Made by a program: the position numbers and the translations under genes
Shown: positions 1-7,032 of the stretch, piece by piece
Layout: the number at the start of each line of letters is the position of its first letter
Position numbering within the stretch: the stretch's first letter is position 1
The notes under the pieces: model-generated
The model's database searches: none
What the model was told of the DNA's origin: nothing
What the model saw: the letters and a program-made list of their open reading frames with translations, nothing else
Assembly (NCBI GenBank): GCA_030151145.1
Contig: JASLEL010000412.1
Location: 1-13,440, forward strand
Source: Aquirhabdus sp.
Lineage (GTDB): Bacteria; Pseudomonadota; Gammaproteobacteria; Pseudomonadales; Moraxellaceae
Direction: 5' to 3'
Length of the DNA stretch: 13,440 nucleotides

Positions 1-50
1 ATTGCATCATCCCAGATTCATCACGTCCATTTTTTAAGATAGGTGTTGCC

Positions 51-1013
51 ATGATCGCGACCATCGTCAAAAACTCGGTACTGAGCCGCTTTAAGGCCCA
101 GCCGCAGGTGACCATCCCTGATTACGCCAGCAAAACGGCCATTCCGATTCGTCATATCGAGATTGGCTTCGACGGCAAAAAGATTGATGTCGAATTCTAT
201 CGCAATAACGAGTTTGCGACGATGTTCTTTGCCACGCTGTCGGTATTCCTGACCTATGGCGAGGATCTCGTGATCGAAACCGCGCGCCACCATCGCAACC
301 AGCTGACTGATCCGGTCCTCAAGCAGCGTGTCACCGCCCTGATCGGTCAGGAGGCACTGCACTCCAAGCTGCACAATGAATACAACGATGCACTCAAAGA
401 CCAGCAATATCCGGTCTCGCTGTATCGTTTCCTGGGTGAGCAGTTCTTTAAATACGTGTTCCTGCAGTTCCCGCAGCCGCTCAAGCTGTCGCTGATGGCG
501 GGCATCGAGCACTTCACCGCCGTGCTGGCCGAATACGTGATGAAGCGTGAAGAGGTGTTCTACTACACCGACGACGCCAAGACCCGTGCCCTGTGGATGT
601 GGCATATGCTGGAAGAGTCCGAGCATAAAGACATCGCCTATGACGTCTATCAGACGCTGAACGGCAACTATGCCCTGCGTGCGGCGGGCTTTTTCCTCGC
701 GTATGGCACCATTTTGGGTCTGATTCCATTTGCATCCACACTGGTGCCGGTCTTCCGCAAACCCTCCGCCATGCTGACGGCGAAGTTCTGGAAAGACGCC
801 CGTCGTGGTGTAGCGCTGATCTTGAGTCCCAAAGATGGTGTCTTCGGCAGTACTCAAGGCCAGATCTTTGACTATCTGCGTCGTGACTTCCATCCGAATG
901 ACCATGACACGACCGAATATCTGGACTACTACAAGAAGGTGCTGTTTGCCGAAAACGGTGCATTGACGCCTTATTTTGTCAAAGAGTTCGTGCCGCAAGT
1001 CCGCGCGGCCTGA
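51..1013 (+). CDS. Metal-dependent hydrolase family protein (PF10118-like), probable ferritin-like di-iron enzyme
   Basis: The 320-aa product resembles the family annotated 'predicted metal-dependent hydrolase' (COG3687/PF10118). Visible candidate ligands are E71, E101xxH104 (in QEALH), E153 (in IEHF) and E189xxH192 (in EESEH). The order E...ExxH...E...ExxH and the 30- and 36-residue spacings are those of four-helix di-iron carboxylate proteins, so an oxidase or oxygenase role is at least as likely as hydrolysis. Residues 205-235 are hydrophobic and could associate with membrane. The ATG at 51 gives the usual family N-terminus; AGG lies at 41-43, 7 nt upstream. It is first in a probable operon with an SDR and a flavin monooxygenase. 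No function has been assigned from sequence with certainty; family membership is from recognition of the conserved blocks. Confidence 0.88.
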   Translation: MIATIVKNSVLSRFKAQPQVTIPDYASKTAIPIRHIEIGFDGKKIDVEFYRNNEFATMFFATLSVFLTYGEDLVIETARHHRNQLTDPVLKQRVTALIGQEALHSKLHNEYNDALKDQQYPVSLYRFLGEQFFKYVFLQFPQPLKLSLMAGIEHFTAVLAEYVMKREEVFYYTDDAKTRALWMWHMLEESEHKDIAYDVYQTLNGNYALRAAGFFLAYGTILGLIPFASTLVPVFRKPSAMLTAKFWKDARRGVALILSPKDGVFGSTQGQIFDYLRRDFHPNDHDTTEYLDYYKKVLFAENGALTPYFVKEFVPQVRAA

Positions 1014-1035
1014 GTGTCAGACTAAAACCGTGGGT

Positions 1036-1069
1036 CCGTCGTGGATGTGTGGGTCAAGTCACACGACGG
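1036..1069 (+). other. Intergenic hairpin between the first two operon genes
   Basis: CCGTCGTG at 1036-1043 and CACGACGG at 1062-1069 form a perfect 8-bp stem with an 18-nt loop, 22 nt after the stop codon of the upstream gene. The tail is only TCTTTCTG, not a true U-run, so it is at best a weak or attenuating terminator, or an mRNA-stability element separating expression of the two genes. It overlaps the GTG at 1041, which argues against that codon as the start of the next gene. Confidence 0.45.
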
Positions 1070-1100
1070 TCTTTCTGCTGATCCATTTTTTGGAATGATC

Positions 1101-1931
1101 ATGAGTTTATTTGGTAAAAAAATCAAACCCAGTCAAAAAGCCTATGCGGTCGTGACTGGCGCAGGCAGTGGTATTGGCCGTAGCTTTGCCCTTGAGCTGG
1201 CCCGTCGTGGCGGTGTGATCGTCTGTGCCGACATTAACCTTGCTGCAGCAGAGGAAACCGTTAGCCTGATCGAGAAAGCCGGTGCTAAAGGCTTTGCGCT
1301 CAAGTGCGACGTGGGCAATGCTGACGAAGTCAAAGCCTTGGCCGATCAAGCCGAAGCGCTGATGCAGCATCCGGTCACGCTGGTGATCAACAACGCCGGT
1401 GTGGGGCTGGGTGGCAAGTTTGACGAGCTGTCGCTCGACGACTGGAAATGGTGTATGCATGTCAATCTGTGGGGTGTGATCCACGGCTGCCATTACTTCG
1501 TGCCGAAATTCAAGCAACAGGGCTTTGGCGCGATCATCAATGTCGCCTCTGCCGCCGCCTATAGCGCAGCCCCTGAGATGACCGCCTATAACGTCACCAA
1601 AGCCGGCGTGCTGTCACTGTCCGAGACGCTGTCGGCGGAGCTGCGTAAATTCAACATCAAGGTCAATGTACTGTGTCCGACCTTGGTGCCGACCAACATC
1701 ATCAAGAACGGCCGCATCCCCGGTCGCTACTCCAAGCTGGCCGACCATGCGCTGATGAACTACGCCATGACCACCAGTGATGACGTCGCGACGCTTACGC
1801 TCAACCGACTGGACAAAGGCGAGCTGTACACCACGCCGCAGGTCGATGCCAAGCTGTTCTGGCTGATGAAGCGTGCCTCACCGAGCCTGTATGCCAAGTT
1901 CTTGGGTTTCTCCTATCAGTTTGTTAAATAA
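1101..1931 (+). CDS. Short-chain dehydrogenase/reductase (classical SDR)
   Basis: This is a 276-aa NAD(P)-dependent oxidoreductase. The nucleotide-binding motif TGAGSGIG is at 19-26, NNAG at 97-100, and the catalytic Ser150, Tyr163 and Lys167 (S...YNVTK) are present. D44 after the second beta strand (VCADIN) suggests an NAD(H) preference. The frame is open back to GTG 1041, but ATG 1101 is preferred: GGA at 1092-1094 sits 6 nt upstream, the protein then begins MSLFGKK just before the Rossmann fold, and the GTG lies in a hairpin. ATG 1095 is a possible alternative. The context with a Baeyer-Villiger-type monooxygenase suggests it interconverts an alcohol and the ketone or aldehyde the monooxygenase acts on. 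The mycobacterial mymA cluster pairs similar enzymes. The substrate is not deducible. Confidence 0.93.
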   Translation: MSLFGKKIKPSQKAYAVVTGAGSGIGRSFALELARRGGVIVCADINLAAAEETVSLIEKAGAKGFALKCDVGNADEVKALADQAEALMQHPVTLVINNAGVGLGGKFDELSLDDWKWCMHVNLWGVIHGCHYFVPKFKQQGFGAIINVASAAAYSAAPEMTAYNVTKAGVLSLSETLSAELRKFNIKVNVLCPTLVPTNIIKNGRIPGRYSKLADHALMNYAMTTSDDVATLTLNRLDKGELYTTPQVDAKLFWLMKRASPSLYAKFLGFSYQFVK

Positions 1932-1969
1932 ACCGTCTTTTAAAAACGCATTTGTTTGAATGCACGGTT
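1931..1969 (+). other. Compound hairpin after the SDR stop codon
   Basis: An inner stem GCATT (1948-1952)/AATGC (1959-1963) is enclosed by AACCGT (1931-1936)/ACGGTT (1964-1969), starting on the last base of the SDR stop codon. The following bases (GTTTAAATG) are not a convincing U-tract. It may be a processing or stability element inside the operon. The rest of the 119-nt gap to the next gene shows no clear promoter. Confidence 0.3.
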
Positions 1970-2050
1970 GTTTAAATGCAGCGCTTCTTTACAGAGTCGG
2001 ATCTTTAGAGAAGCCGTGGTTTATCTGAATATGTTTTTGGGGTTTGATTG

Positions 2051-3574
2051 ATGACTTCGACATCTGAAGCAAGTAGCACACATATCTATGACACGCTGAT
2101 CGTCGGTGCCGGCTTTTCTGGTATCGGCATGGCCATCGCACTGCGCAAGGCTGGATTTGACAATATTTTGATCGTCGATGATGCCACTGGCCCGGGCGGT
2201 GTTTGGCATTGGAATACGTATCCGGGTGTTGCCGTTGATATTCCGTCATTCAGCTATCAGTTTTCGTTTGAGCAGGGCAGTACATGGTCGCGCAGCTATG
2301 CACCCGGCCGAGAGCTGAAAGCTTACGCTGAGAAATGCGTTGCAAAATACAAACTGGCCAAGCTTTTCCGTTTCAACACACGTGTTAAGAAAGCGGTATT
2401 TGATGAAAAAGACAGCGTGTATCGAGTAGAAACCAGTACAGGTCCAATCACCGCACGCTGGCTGATCCACGCGGGCGGGCCTTTGAGCCAGCCTAAATTA
2501 CCCGATATCAAAGGCATTGATCGCTTTAAGGGTAAGACCATGCATACCAGCCGCTGGGATCACTCGGTTGATCTCGCCGGTAAACGTGTGGGGATCATTG
2601 GTACCGGTGCGACGGCGGTGCAGGTCATTCCTGAGATTGCCCCGATCGTCAGTCAGCTGACGGTGTTCCAGCGGACGCCGATCTGGTGTTTGCCCAAGCC
2701 GGATTTCCCATTGTCGAGCGCAGTGAGATTGGGTCTCAAAGCCGTGCCGGGCGTCAAAACCGTGTCACGTCTTGCCAGCCAAGCATTTGTTGAGTTCACC
2801 TTTCCGATTACAGCGCATTACCATAGCCTGATTCCGGGTACGGATCTGATCGAGAAAGGAGCGAGAGCTTATATCGACGCGCAGGTCAATGACCCGGAAA
2901 CCCGCAAAAAACTGACACCGAGCTATGCGATCGGCTGTAAACGCCCAAGCTTTCATAACTCTTACTTGAAGACGTTTAATCGCTCGAATGTCGTGCTTGA
3001 AACCAATGGCATTGCCGAAATCACCCCGACCGGGATTCGTCTGGTCAATGGCGCTGAGCATGAGCTCGATGTCTTGATCTTAGCCACGGGCTTTAAAGTC
3101 ACCGATAAAGATGCTCTGCCCACGTATGCTGCTTTTGGGCGTCACGGCGTCAACCTCGCCGATGATTGGGATGCCAATCGCCTGCGCGCGTATCAAGGGG
3201 TCTCGGTGGCGGGCTTCCCTAACTTCTTCTCGATCTTTGGCCCATACGGCTATAACGGCGCATCTTTCTTCACGCTGATTGAAAATAGCTCGGCGCATAT
3301 TGTGCGTTTATTGCGTGAAGCCCGCCGTCGCGGTGCGACATCCATTGAGGTCAAGAAATCGGCTCAAGAAGCCTATATGGCCGATATTTTGTCGCGTAAA
3401 GATCGTCAGGTCTTCTCCAATCCGACTTGCCAGAGTGCCAATAGCTATTACTTTACCAAGAATGGCGAGGTGCCATTCCGTGCGTCGACCACGCTTGAGG
3501 CCGCATGGAAAAGTAGGCATTTTCCTTTAGACCACTACGTGTTTGTGTCCCAGAAGAAGGCACAACCAGCTTAA
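2051..3574 (+). CDS. Flavin-containing monooxygenase, Baeyer-Villiger type (NAD(P)/FAD-dependent)
   Basis: The 507-aa protein has an N-terminal FAD Rossmann motif GAGFSG at 19-24, the conserved GGVWHWNTYPGVAVD block at 49-63, and FKGKTMHTSRWD at 159-170, which matches the Baeyer-Villiger fingerprint FxGxxxHxxxW(P/D). It continues with the NADPH-binding GTGATA at 184-189 and ATGF at 345-348. Such enzymes insert one oxygen atom from O2 into ketones to give esters or lactones, using NADPH. ATG 2051 is chosen over the TTG immediately upstream: GGGG at 2039-2042 is 8 nt away. Length is typical of the FMO/BVMO group. It is the last gene of the operon, 10 nt before a strong terminator. A classic class A flavin N/S-monooxygenase is less likely because of the fingerprint. 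Confidence 0.93.
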   Translation: MTSTSEASSTHIYDTLIVGAGFSGIGMAIALRKAGFDNILIVDDATGPGGVWHWNTYPGVAVDIPSFSYQFSFEQGSTWSRSYAPGRELKAYAEKCVAKYKLAKLFRFNTRVKKAVFDEKDSVYRVETSTGPITARWLIHAGGPLSQPKLPDIKGIDRFKGKTMHTSRWDHSVDLAGKRVGIIGTGATAVQVIPEIAPIVSQLTVFQRTPIWCLPKPDFPLSSAVRLGLKAVPGVKTVSRLASQAFVEFTFPITAHYHSLIPGTDLIEKGARAYIDAQVNDPETRKKLTPSYAIGCKRPSFHNSYLKTFNRSNVVLETNGIAEITPTGIRLVNGAEHELDVLILATGFKVTDKDALPTYAAFGRHGVNLADDWDANRLRAYQGVSVAGFPNFFSIFGPYGYNGASFFTLIENSSAHIVRLLREARRRGATSIEVKKSAQEAYMADILSRKDRQVFSNPTCQSANSYYFTKNGEVPFRASTTLEAAWKSRHFPLDHYVFVSQKKAQPA

Positions 3575-3583
3575 TCCATCCCT

Positions 3584-3624
3584 GCGGTACACAGTGAGAG
3601 ATGCGCTGTGTGCCGCTTTATTTT
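3584..3624 (+). terminator. Rho-independent terminator of the monooxygenase operon
   Basis: An 11-bp stem pairs GCGGTACACAG (3584-3594) with CTGTGTGCCGC (3606-3616). It has one G-U wobble, an 11-nt loop and the tail TTTATTTT (3617-3624). It begins 10 nt after the stop codon at 3572-3574. Confidence 0.9.
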
Positions 3625-3684
3625 GTCGTTGTGACGGGGCCCGCTTGGTCGTGGGTCTTTTTTATTTGGTGGGTGGGGAAACAT

Positions 3685-3708
3685 GGTGCAATGCGCCGAG
3701 GCTTATTG
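3685..3708. repeat. Truncated copy of the GGTGCAATGCG / GTAGGGTGCA repeat
   Basis: GGTGCAATGCG followed by CCGAGGCTTATTG matches the two full copies at 4003-4034 (reverse complement) and 4080-4110, but lacks the outer CACCCTAC end. The TTA in it supplies the stop codon (TAA on the - strand) of the 93-aa gene. The rest of 3625-3702 shows no gene. Confidence 0.65.
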
Positions 3709-3984
3709 TTCTCTAAATTTGGACTCAATGTATTGAAGGCGAACAGCCTTTACGCGCTTAAAGTCTTCAGGGTCAGTCTTTTTTATTAACTCAATGGGTT
3801 GGATAGCTGGGTTCTGCGTTTTCAGAAATGACCCGATTATCCCCTCTCCGAGTTGTTGTCCGGCTTCATCAAGTAGATCTACCGTAGCTCCAACCCCAAG
3901 CCCGGCGCATCGATCTGATTCCATCATCAAGGTCCATTTTCCGAAGACGAATAGGACTTCTATGACATGAAAAATGCCTTCCAT
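3703..3984 (-). CDS. Small hypothetical protein (93 aa), orphan between repeats
   Basis: I do not recognise this protein. It reads as a plausible soluble mixed alpha/beta protein, with a hydrophobic beta-like N-terminus (VIEVLFVFGKW), a GLGVGATVDLLDE segment and a charged C-terminal helix. A ribosome binding site GGTGA (3991-3995) is 6 nt from ATG 3984. The local sequence is less GC-rich than the flanking enzyme genes, suggesting separate origin. It lies exactly between a full repeat copy (starting at 4003, 18 nt upstream of its start codon) and a truncated copy containing its stop codon, as though carried in as a cassette. It is convergent with the upstream operon. A short open frame on the opposite strand at 3601-3789 overlaps a terminator and was not called. 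Confidence 0.55.
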   Translation of the reverse strand: MEGIFHVIEVLFVFGKWTLMMESDRCAGLGVGATVDLLDEAGQQLGEGIIGSFLKTQNPAIQPIELIKKTDPEDFKRVKAVRLQYIESKFREQ

Positions 3985-4002
3985 ATATAGTCACCAGTAT
4001 AC

Positions 4003-4110
4003 GTAGGGTGCAATAAGCTAATGCGCATTGCACCTTCCTGCATTGATTGTCGTGCTGGTTGAGGGTCTGGAGGAGGCTTGGTGCAATGCGCGCGGCTTAG
4101 TGCACCCTAC
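4003..4110. repeat. REPIN-like pair of inverted short palindromic repeats
   Basis: Two about 31-nt copies face each other: 4003-4034 begins GTAGGGTGCA and ends GCGCATTGCACC, while 4080-4110 begins GGTGCAATGCGCG and ends TGCACCCTAC. The outer 10 bp are perfect inverted repeats, and each copy has an internal palindrome (GGTGCAAT/ATTGCACC in the left copy; GGTGCA/TGCACC in the right). They are separated by 45 bp. The layout resembles REP doublets (REPINs) mobilised by RAYT transposases; no such transposase is in this window. It lies downstream of the - strand SDR and could fold into a long hairpin that ends or stabilises that transcript. Confidence 0.7.
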
Positions 4111-4137
4111 ATGAGAGCTGAGCGTCCGTCTAGACCA

Positions 4138-4965
4138 TTAATCCAAAAAGAAATCCCGCTGCAGATTCGTGTTCCCTTCGATACAGGCATAGTGACTGAG
4201 ATCGGTCACGCCGATGCGTGTTAAGGCTTCCTCATCCGTCAGGCTCAGACCATTAAATGCCCCACGCGGGCTGCTAAAGATCGCATAGGCGGCATCCGCC
4301 ATAATTTCGGGTTTGCGGCTCACGTGCTGGGTGGCGTCATCGCCGAGATTCTTGGAGACGGCGGCCGTGGCGATATAGGTAGCAGGCCACAGGGTATTGC
4401 AGGAGATGCCGTACTGACGAAATTCCTCTGCCATGCCGAGGGTCAGGATGGTCATGCCATATTTAGACAGGGCGTAGGGACCGAGCATGCCGAGCCATTT
4501 GGGCGACATGTTGACGGGTGGTGATAGGCTGAGGATGTGAGGGTTGTCCGATTGCTTCAGGTAGGGCAGTGCGGCTTGGGCTGCGATGAAGGTGGCGCGG
4601 TGGTTGATGGTCTGGATCAGGTCGTATTGCTTGAGTGAGGTGGCCTCGACTCCGGTCAGCGAGATGGCACCGGCGTTGTTGATCAGGACATCGATCCCGC
4701 CAAAGGTCTCTGCAGCCTTGGCGATCGCGGCGTGGATCTGCTGGTCGTCGCGCACGTCCAGTACCAGCGGCAGGGCTTGGCCGCCTGCGGCGTTGATCTC
4801 GTCTGCGACACTGAAGATGGTGCCTGTGACTTTGCCGGTCTCTTGTACAGTCTTGGCGGCGATGATGACGTTGGCACCAGCTTGGGCGGCGCGCAGGGCG
4901 ATGGCGCGTCCGATGCCGCGGCTGCCGCCGGTGATGAAGATGGTCTTTCCTTGGAGTTGGGTCAT
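4138..4965 (-). CDS. HSDL2-like short-chain dehydrogenase/reductase
   Basis: This 275-aa SDR has the cofactor motif TGGSRGIG at 12-19, NNAG at 96-99, Ser146/Ser148 in LSLSPP as the catalytic serine region, Tyr164 and Lys168 (YALSK). The ILSLSPPVN...GPYALSKYGMT block and the insertion after IIAAKTV (about 38-58) are typical of hydroxysteroid-dehydrogenase-like 2 proteins, which lack here the C-terminal SCP2 domain of the animal homologue. An NAD(P)-dependent hydroxyacyl or lipid alcohol oxidation is plausible; the substrate is unknown. The start ATG at 4965 places the Rossmann motif at the usual position; the ribosome binding site is weak. It is transcribed alone, with a palindromic operator candidate 59-73 nt upstream and the inverted repeat pair downstream. 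Confidence 0.92.
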   Translation of the reverse strand: MTQLQGKTIFITGGSRGIGRAIALRAAQAGANVIIAAKTVQETGKVTGTIFSVADEINAAGGQALPLVLDVRDDQQIHAAIAKAAETFGGIDVLINNAGAISLTGVEATSLKQYDLIQTINHRATFIAAQAALPYLKQSDNPHILSLSPPVNMSPKWLGMLGPYALSKYGMTILTLGMAEEFRQYGISCNTLWPATYIATAAVSKNLGDDATQHVSRKPEIMADAAYAIFSSPRGAFNGLSLTDEEALTRIGVTDLSHYACIEGNTNLQRDFFLD

Positions 4966-5023
4966 GTGGGTCGCCGGAAATGAATGTTATGGGTATGGAT
5001 TGGTCGCGTGCTTGCGGTGAGTT

Positions 5024-5038
5024 CACAATCCTATTGTG
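5024..5038. promoter_or_regulatory. Palindromic operator candidate upstream of the HSDL2-like SDR
   Basis: CACAAT-CCT-ATTGTG is a perfect 6+6 palindrome with a 3-bp centre, located 59-73 nt before the SDR start codon, where a dimeric repressor would be expected to bind. No matching regulator gene is adjacent. It could also be a chance palindrome. Confidence 0.35.
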
Positions 5039-5116
5039 TCGAAGCAGTATCGGTTGCGTAAGGTGCAAAAAGGTCAATGATTCTGCATCTTTTGGCCATG
5101 TGAGCCAGTGTGTGAT

Positions 5117-5294
5117 ATGGATTATCGGGAGTTTTGGGACTGGATCAAAGATGGGGGTGGGCCAAGTTGATTGTCATTTTGGGCCATGGGTAGAGCGTGA
5201 AGGTGGTGCAAAGTGCTCAATTATCGTGACCCGTGGGCCATCGGATGATGTGGAAGGTTGGCTGGTGGTATTTATGAAGGTTAATGCCGTGTGA
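5117..5294 (+). pseudogene. Possible remnant of a small gene, frameshifted
   Basis: ATG at 5117 opens a frame reading MDYREFWDWIKDGGGPS that stops at 5168-5170. The neighbouring frame (0-frame from about 5150 to the stop at 5292-5294) then reads protein-like sequence (HFGPWVEREGG ... SDDVEGWLVVFMKVNAV). Together they would make one small protein of about 58 residues if joined by a single frameshift near 5150-5168. There is no recognised family and no clear ribosome binding site. The fragment ends tail-to-tail with the - strand gene, overlapping it by 14 nt. This may be non-coding; the rest of 4966-5280 shows only the palindrome at 5024-5038. Confidence 0.2.
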
Positions 5295-5520
5295 TCGTCC
5301 CATAATTACGCAGACGTTCCTTCGCTTTATTTAATGCTTGCGTCAGCTCTTTGTATTCGATACACCATGGGCTTCCGTCCTGTTTTTGGTACAGCTCAAC
5401 AAGATAGGTTCCTGTTCCTTCTTCATCACTTATTTCTGCTAAATGTTGATTATCAAACCAAACCTCGGCAACTGCTCGCTCTCGATCAGCATACAGCCAG
5501 ATTTGTATGTCTAACTCCAT
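5281..5520 (-). CDS. Small hypothetical protein (79 aa)
   Basis: This is a small acidic, Trp/Tyr-containing protein. The N-terminal half reads as a beta hairpin (DIQIWLYADRERAVAEVWFDNQHLAEI) and the C-terminal half as an amphipathic helix (KELTQALNKAKERLRNYG). This fold pattern is common among small orphan proteins in variable loci; I do not assign a function. The start ATG 5520 is supported by GGAG at 5529-5532, 8 nt upstream. It follows the exported SRPBCC-like gene on the same strand after 76 nt, so co-transcription is possible. The local sequence is AT-richer than the flanking enzymes. Confidence 0.62.
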   Translation of the reverse strand: MELDIQIWLYADRERAVAEVWFDNQHLAEISDEEGTGTYLVELYQKQDGSPWCIEYKELTQALNKAKERLRNYGTITRH

Positions 5521-5596
5521 GGGTTGAACTCCAAAAAAATCTTTATATATAAATCATGTATTGGCTTTTTATCCCATCACAGGTCTGAGTAATTCC

Positions 5597-7009
5597 CTAC
5601 TTCGCCGCATTCTTCTTCATCCACACCTTCGCCTTATCAAACACCACCGGCGCAGCCCCCGCCGCAGACAGATAATCAAGGTAAGGCAGACTCTTGCCCA
5701 GACTCAAGGGAAACGGCGGATGCTCGCCCAGATGCCCCGCCGCCGTCAGCCCTATCAAGGTACTCTGCGGACTTAAACCCTTAAACTGCAAGCGCCCCTG
5801 CACCCACTCGATATCTCCACCGGTCGAATACAGCTGCACATTGCCCGTGGCGGCATCCGGTACATAGTTCAGCTTAGTCCAGATCGGGATCGACAGGATA
5901 CCGATGCCGATCCCGATCTTGATGTCGTTGGCGGTCGCGCCATTGGGTAGCGGTGTGGTATCCACATGCCGCACCTGCCGATAGATGTCAGGGAAATGCT
6001 GTGGATTGGCCAATGTCTCGCGCGAGCGTGCCGCAGACTCTGGCATCAGATAGTAGGATGAGACAAACCATAGCGTATCTGGATGCTCAGGCCGTGCGAG
6101 CTGCACCGGCGTATGACCAAACTGCACGAGTCCCCCGGGCTGCAGCAGCTTAGTCACCTGTGCCTCCTGCGTGGGGCTTAAGCTCACCTGCGGCATCACA
6201 CTGCTCTCAGGCGCCGGCTTGGGCAGGATGTCGTGATTAAAACGCTCGCGCAGCGCCTGCATGACGAAGCCATCGATGCCATACGGCAGGGCGAGCTTGA
6301 TCTCGGGCAGGGCATTAAAGATCGTACTGACCAGAAAGCCCGTCGGATGCTCAAGGTCAGCCCACTGGGTCAGTGTCACCAAGGTCTTGCCGTTCTTTAA
6401 GGGAAACCACTCAAACTTGCCCGAGCCATACTGGATTGGGGCCGAGACGATGATGGTCGAGATGCTGTGGTGGGTGCGCTCATGCTGCATGATGAGGTCT
6501 TCATCGAAGGTCAGCAGCGGGACCGGTACACTGATCAGCATGTGATAGCGCACGATGCTGCGGATGGTGGCATTGGGCTCAGAGCTCCAGTTGCCGCGCA
6601 TCTCGTTGGCGAGGATCTCGGCTTTGGTGATCTTGGGGAAGAGGTGGGTGTAGTCGGTGTAGTTGGACAGTACCCGCTCGACCTGACTGGGTGTGGCATC
6701 GACCACCAGTGCGCCTGTCACGTACTGCACGCCACTATAGCTGGCTGGGCCGTGGGTGTAGGGGAAGGCGGCATTGGAGTGTGGATGCGGGTAGACGAAG
6801 ATACTGGTGCCTGCAAGGCTGGCGATGGCTTCGGCATTGCCGTCGAAAGGCGCAAGGCTCGTGGGCGTCGGGTCGGTCCAGTTCATAAAGCTGGGCGTGT
6901 CGGCGTAGGCCGTGCTCGTCTCCATACAGAGACAGATCATGCAGAGACAAATGAAACTGAGGATGCTGAAAATAACCGATCTTATTGTTTGTCGATATGA
7001 ATAATCCAA
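5597..7009 (-). CDS. Exported protein with two SRPBCC (START/Bet v1-like) domains
   Basis: The 470-aa protein has a signal peptide: basic N-region, hydrophobic core at about 11-29 and an AYA-D cleavage site after residue 36. A first SRPBCC-like domain spans about 95-255 (VVDATPSQVERVLSNYTDYTHLFPKI, then strands). A second, weaker copy spans about 310-455 (MPESAARSRETLANPQHFPDI), about 215 residues later. Such helix-grip folds bind hydrophobic ligands such as lipids, polyketides or quinones; a periplasmic lipid-binding role is an inference. The start codon is TTG at 7009: no ATG or GTG lies between it and the upstream in-frame stop. AGAGGG (7018-7023) is 8 nt upstream, and the next ATG (codon 24) would break the signal peptide. 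It is divergent from the tandem small genes across a shared regulatory region. I know no gene name. Confidence 0.75.
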   Translation of the reverse strand: MDYSYRQTIRSVIFSILSFICLCMICLCMETSTAYADTPSFMNWTDPTPTSLAPFDGNAEAIASLAGTSIFVYPHPHSNAAFPYTHGPASYSGVQYVTGALVVDATPSQVERVLSNYTDYTHLFPKITKAEILANEMRGNWSSEPNATIRSIVRYHMLISVPVPLLTFDEDLIMQHERTHHSISTIIVSAPIQYGSGKFEWFPLKNGKTLVTLTQWADLEHPTGFLVSTIFNALPEIKLALPYGIDGFVMQALRERFNHDILPKPAPESSVMPQVSLSPTQEAQVTKLLQPGGLVQFGHTPVQLARPEHPDTLWFVSSYYLMPESAARSRETLANPQHFPDIYRQVRHVDTTPLPNGATANDIKIGIGIGILSIPIWTKLNYVPDAATGNVQLYSTGGDIEWVQGRLQFKGLSPQSTLIGLTAAGHLGEHPPFPLSLGKSLPYLDYLSAAGAAPVVFDKAKVWMKKNAAK

Positions 7010-7032
7010 GACGCCCGCCCTCTGGAGATGGA

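Noticed and set aside
21..998. Long open frame on the - strand opposite the first gene (325 codons)
   Set aside because: It is an antisense shadow of a clear coding gene: no family resemblance, no ribosome binding site, and the opposite strand carries conserved di-iron motifs.
1041..1100. N-terminal extension of the first SDR from GTG 1041
   Set aside because: The codons lie in a hairpin, lack a ribosome binding site and precede a better ATG at 1101 with GGA at proper spacing.
3601..3789. 62-codon open frame on the + strand
   Set aside because: Its start lies inside the terminator loop and it overlaps the better-supported - strand 93-aa gene.
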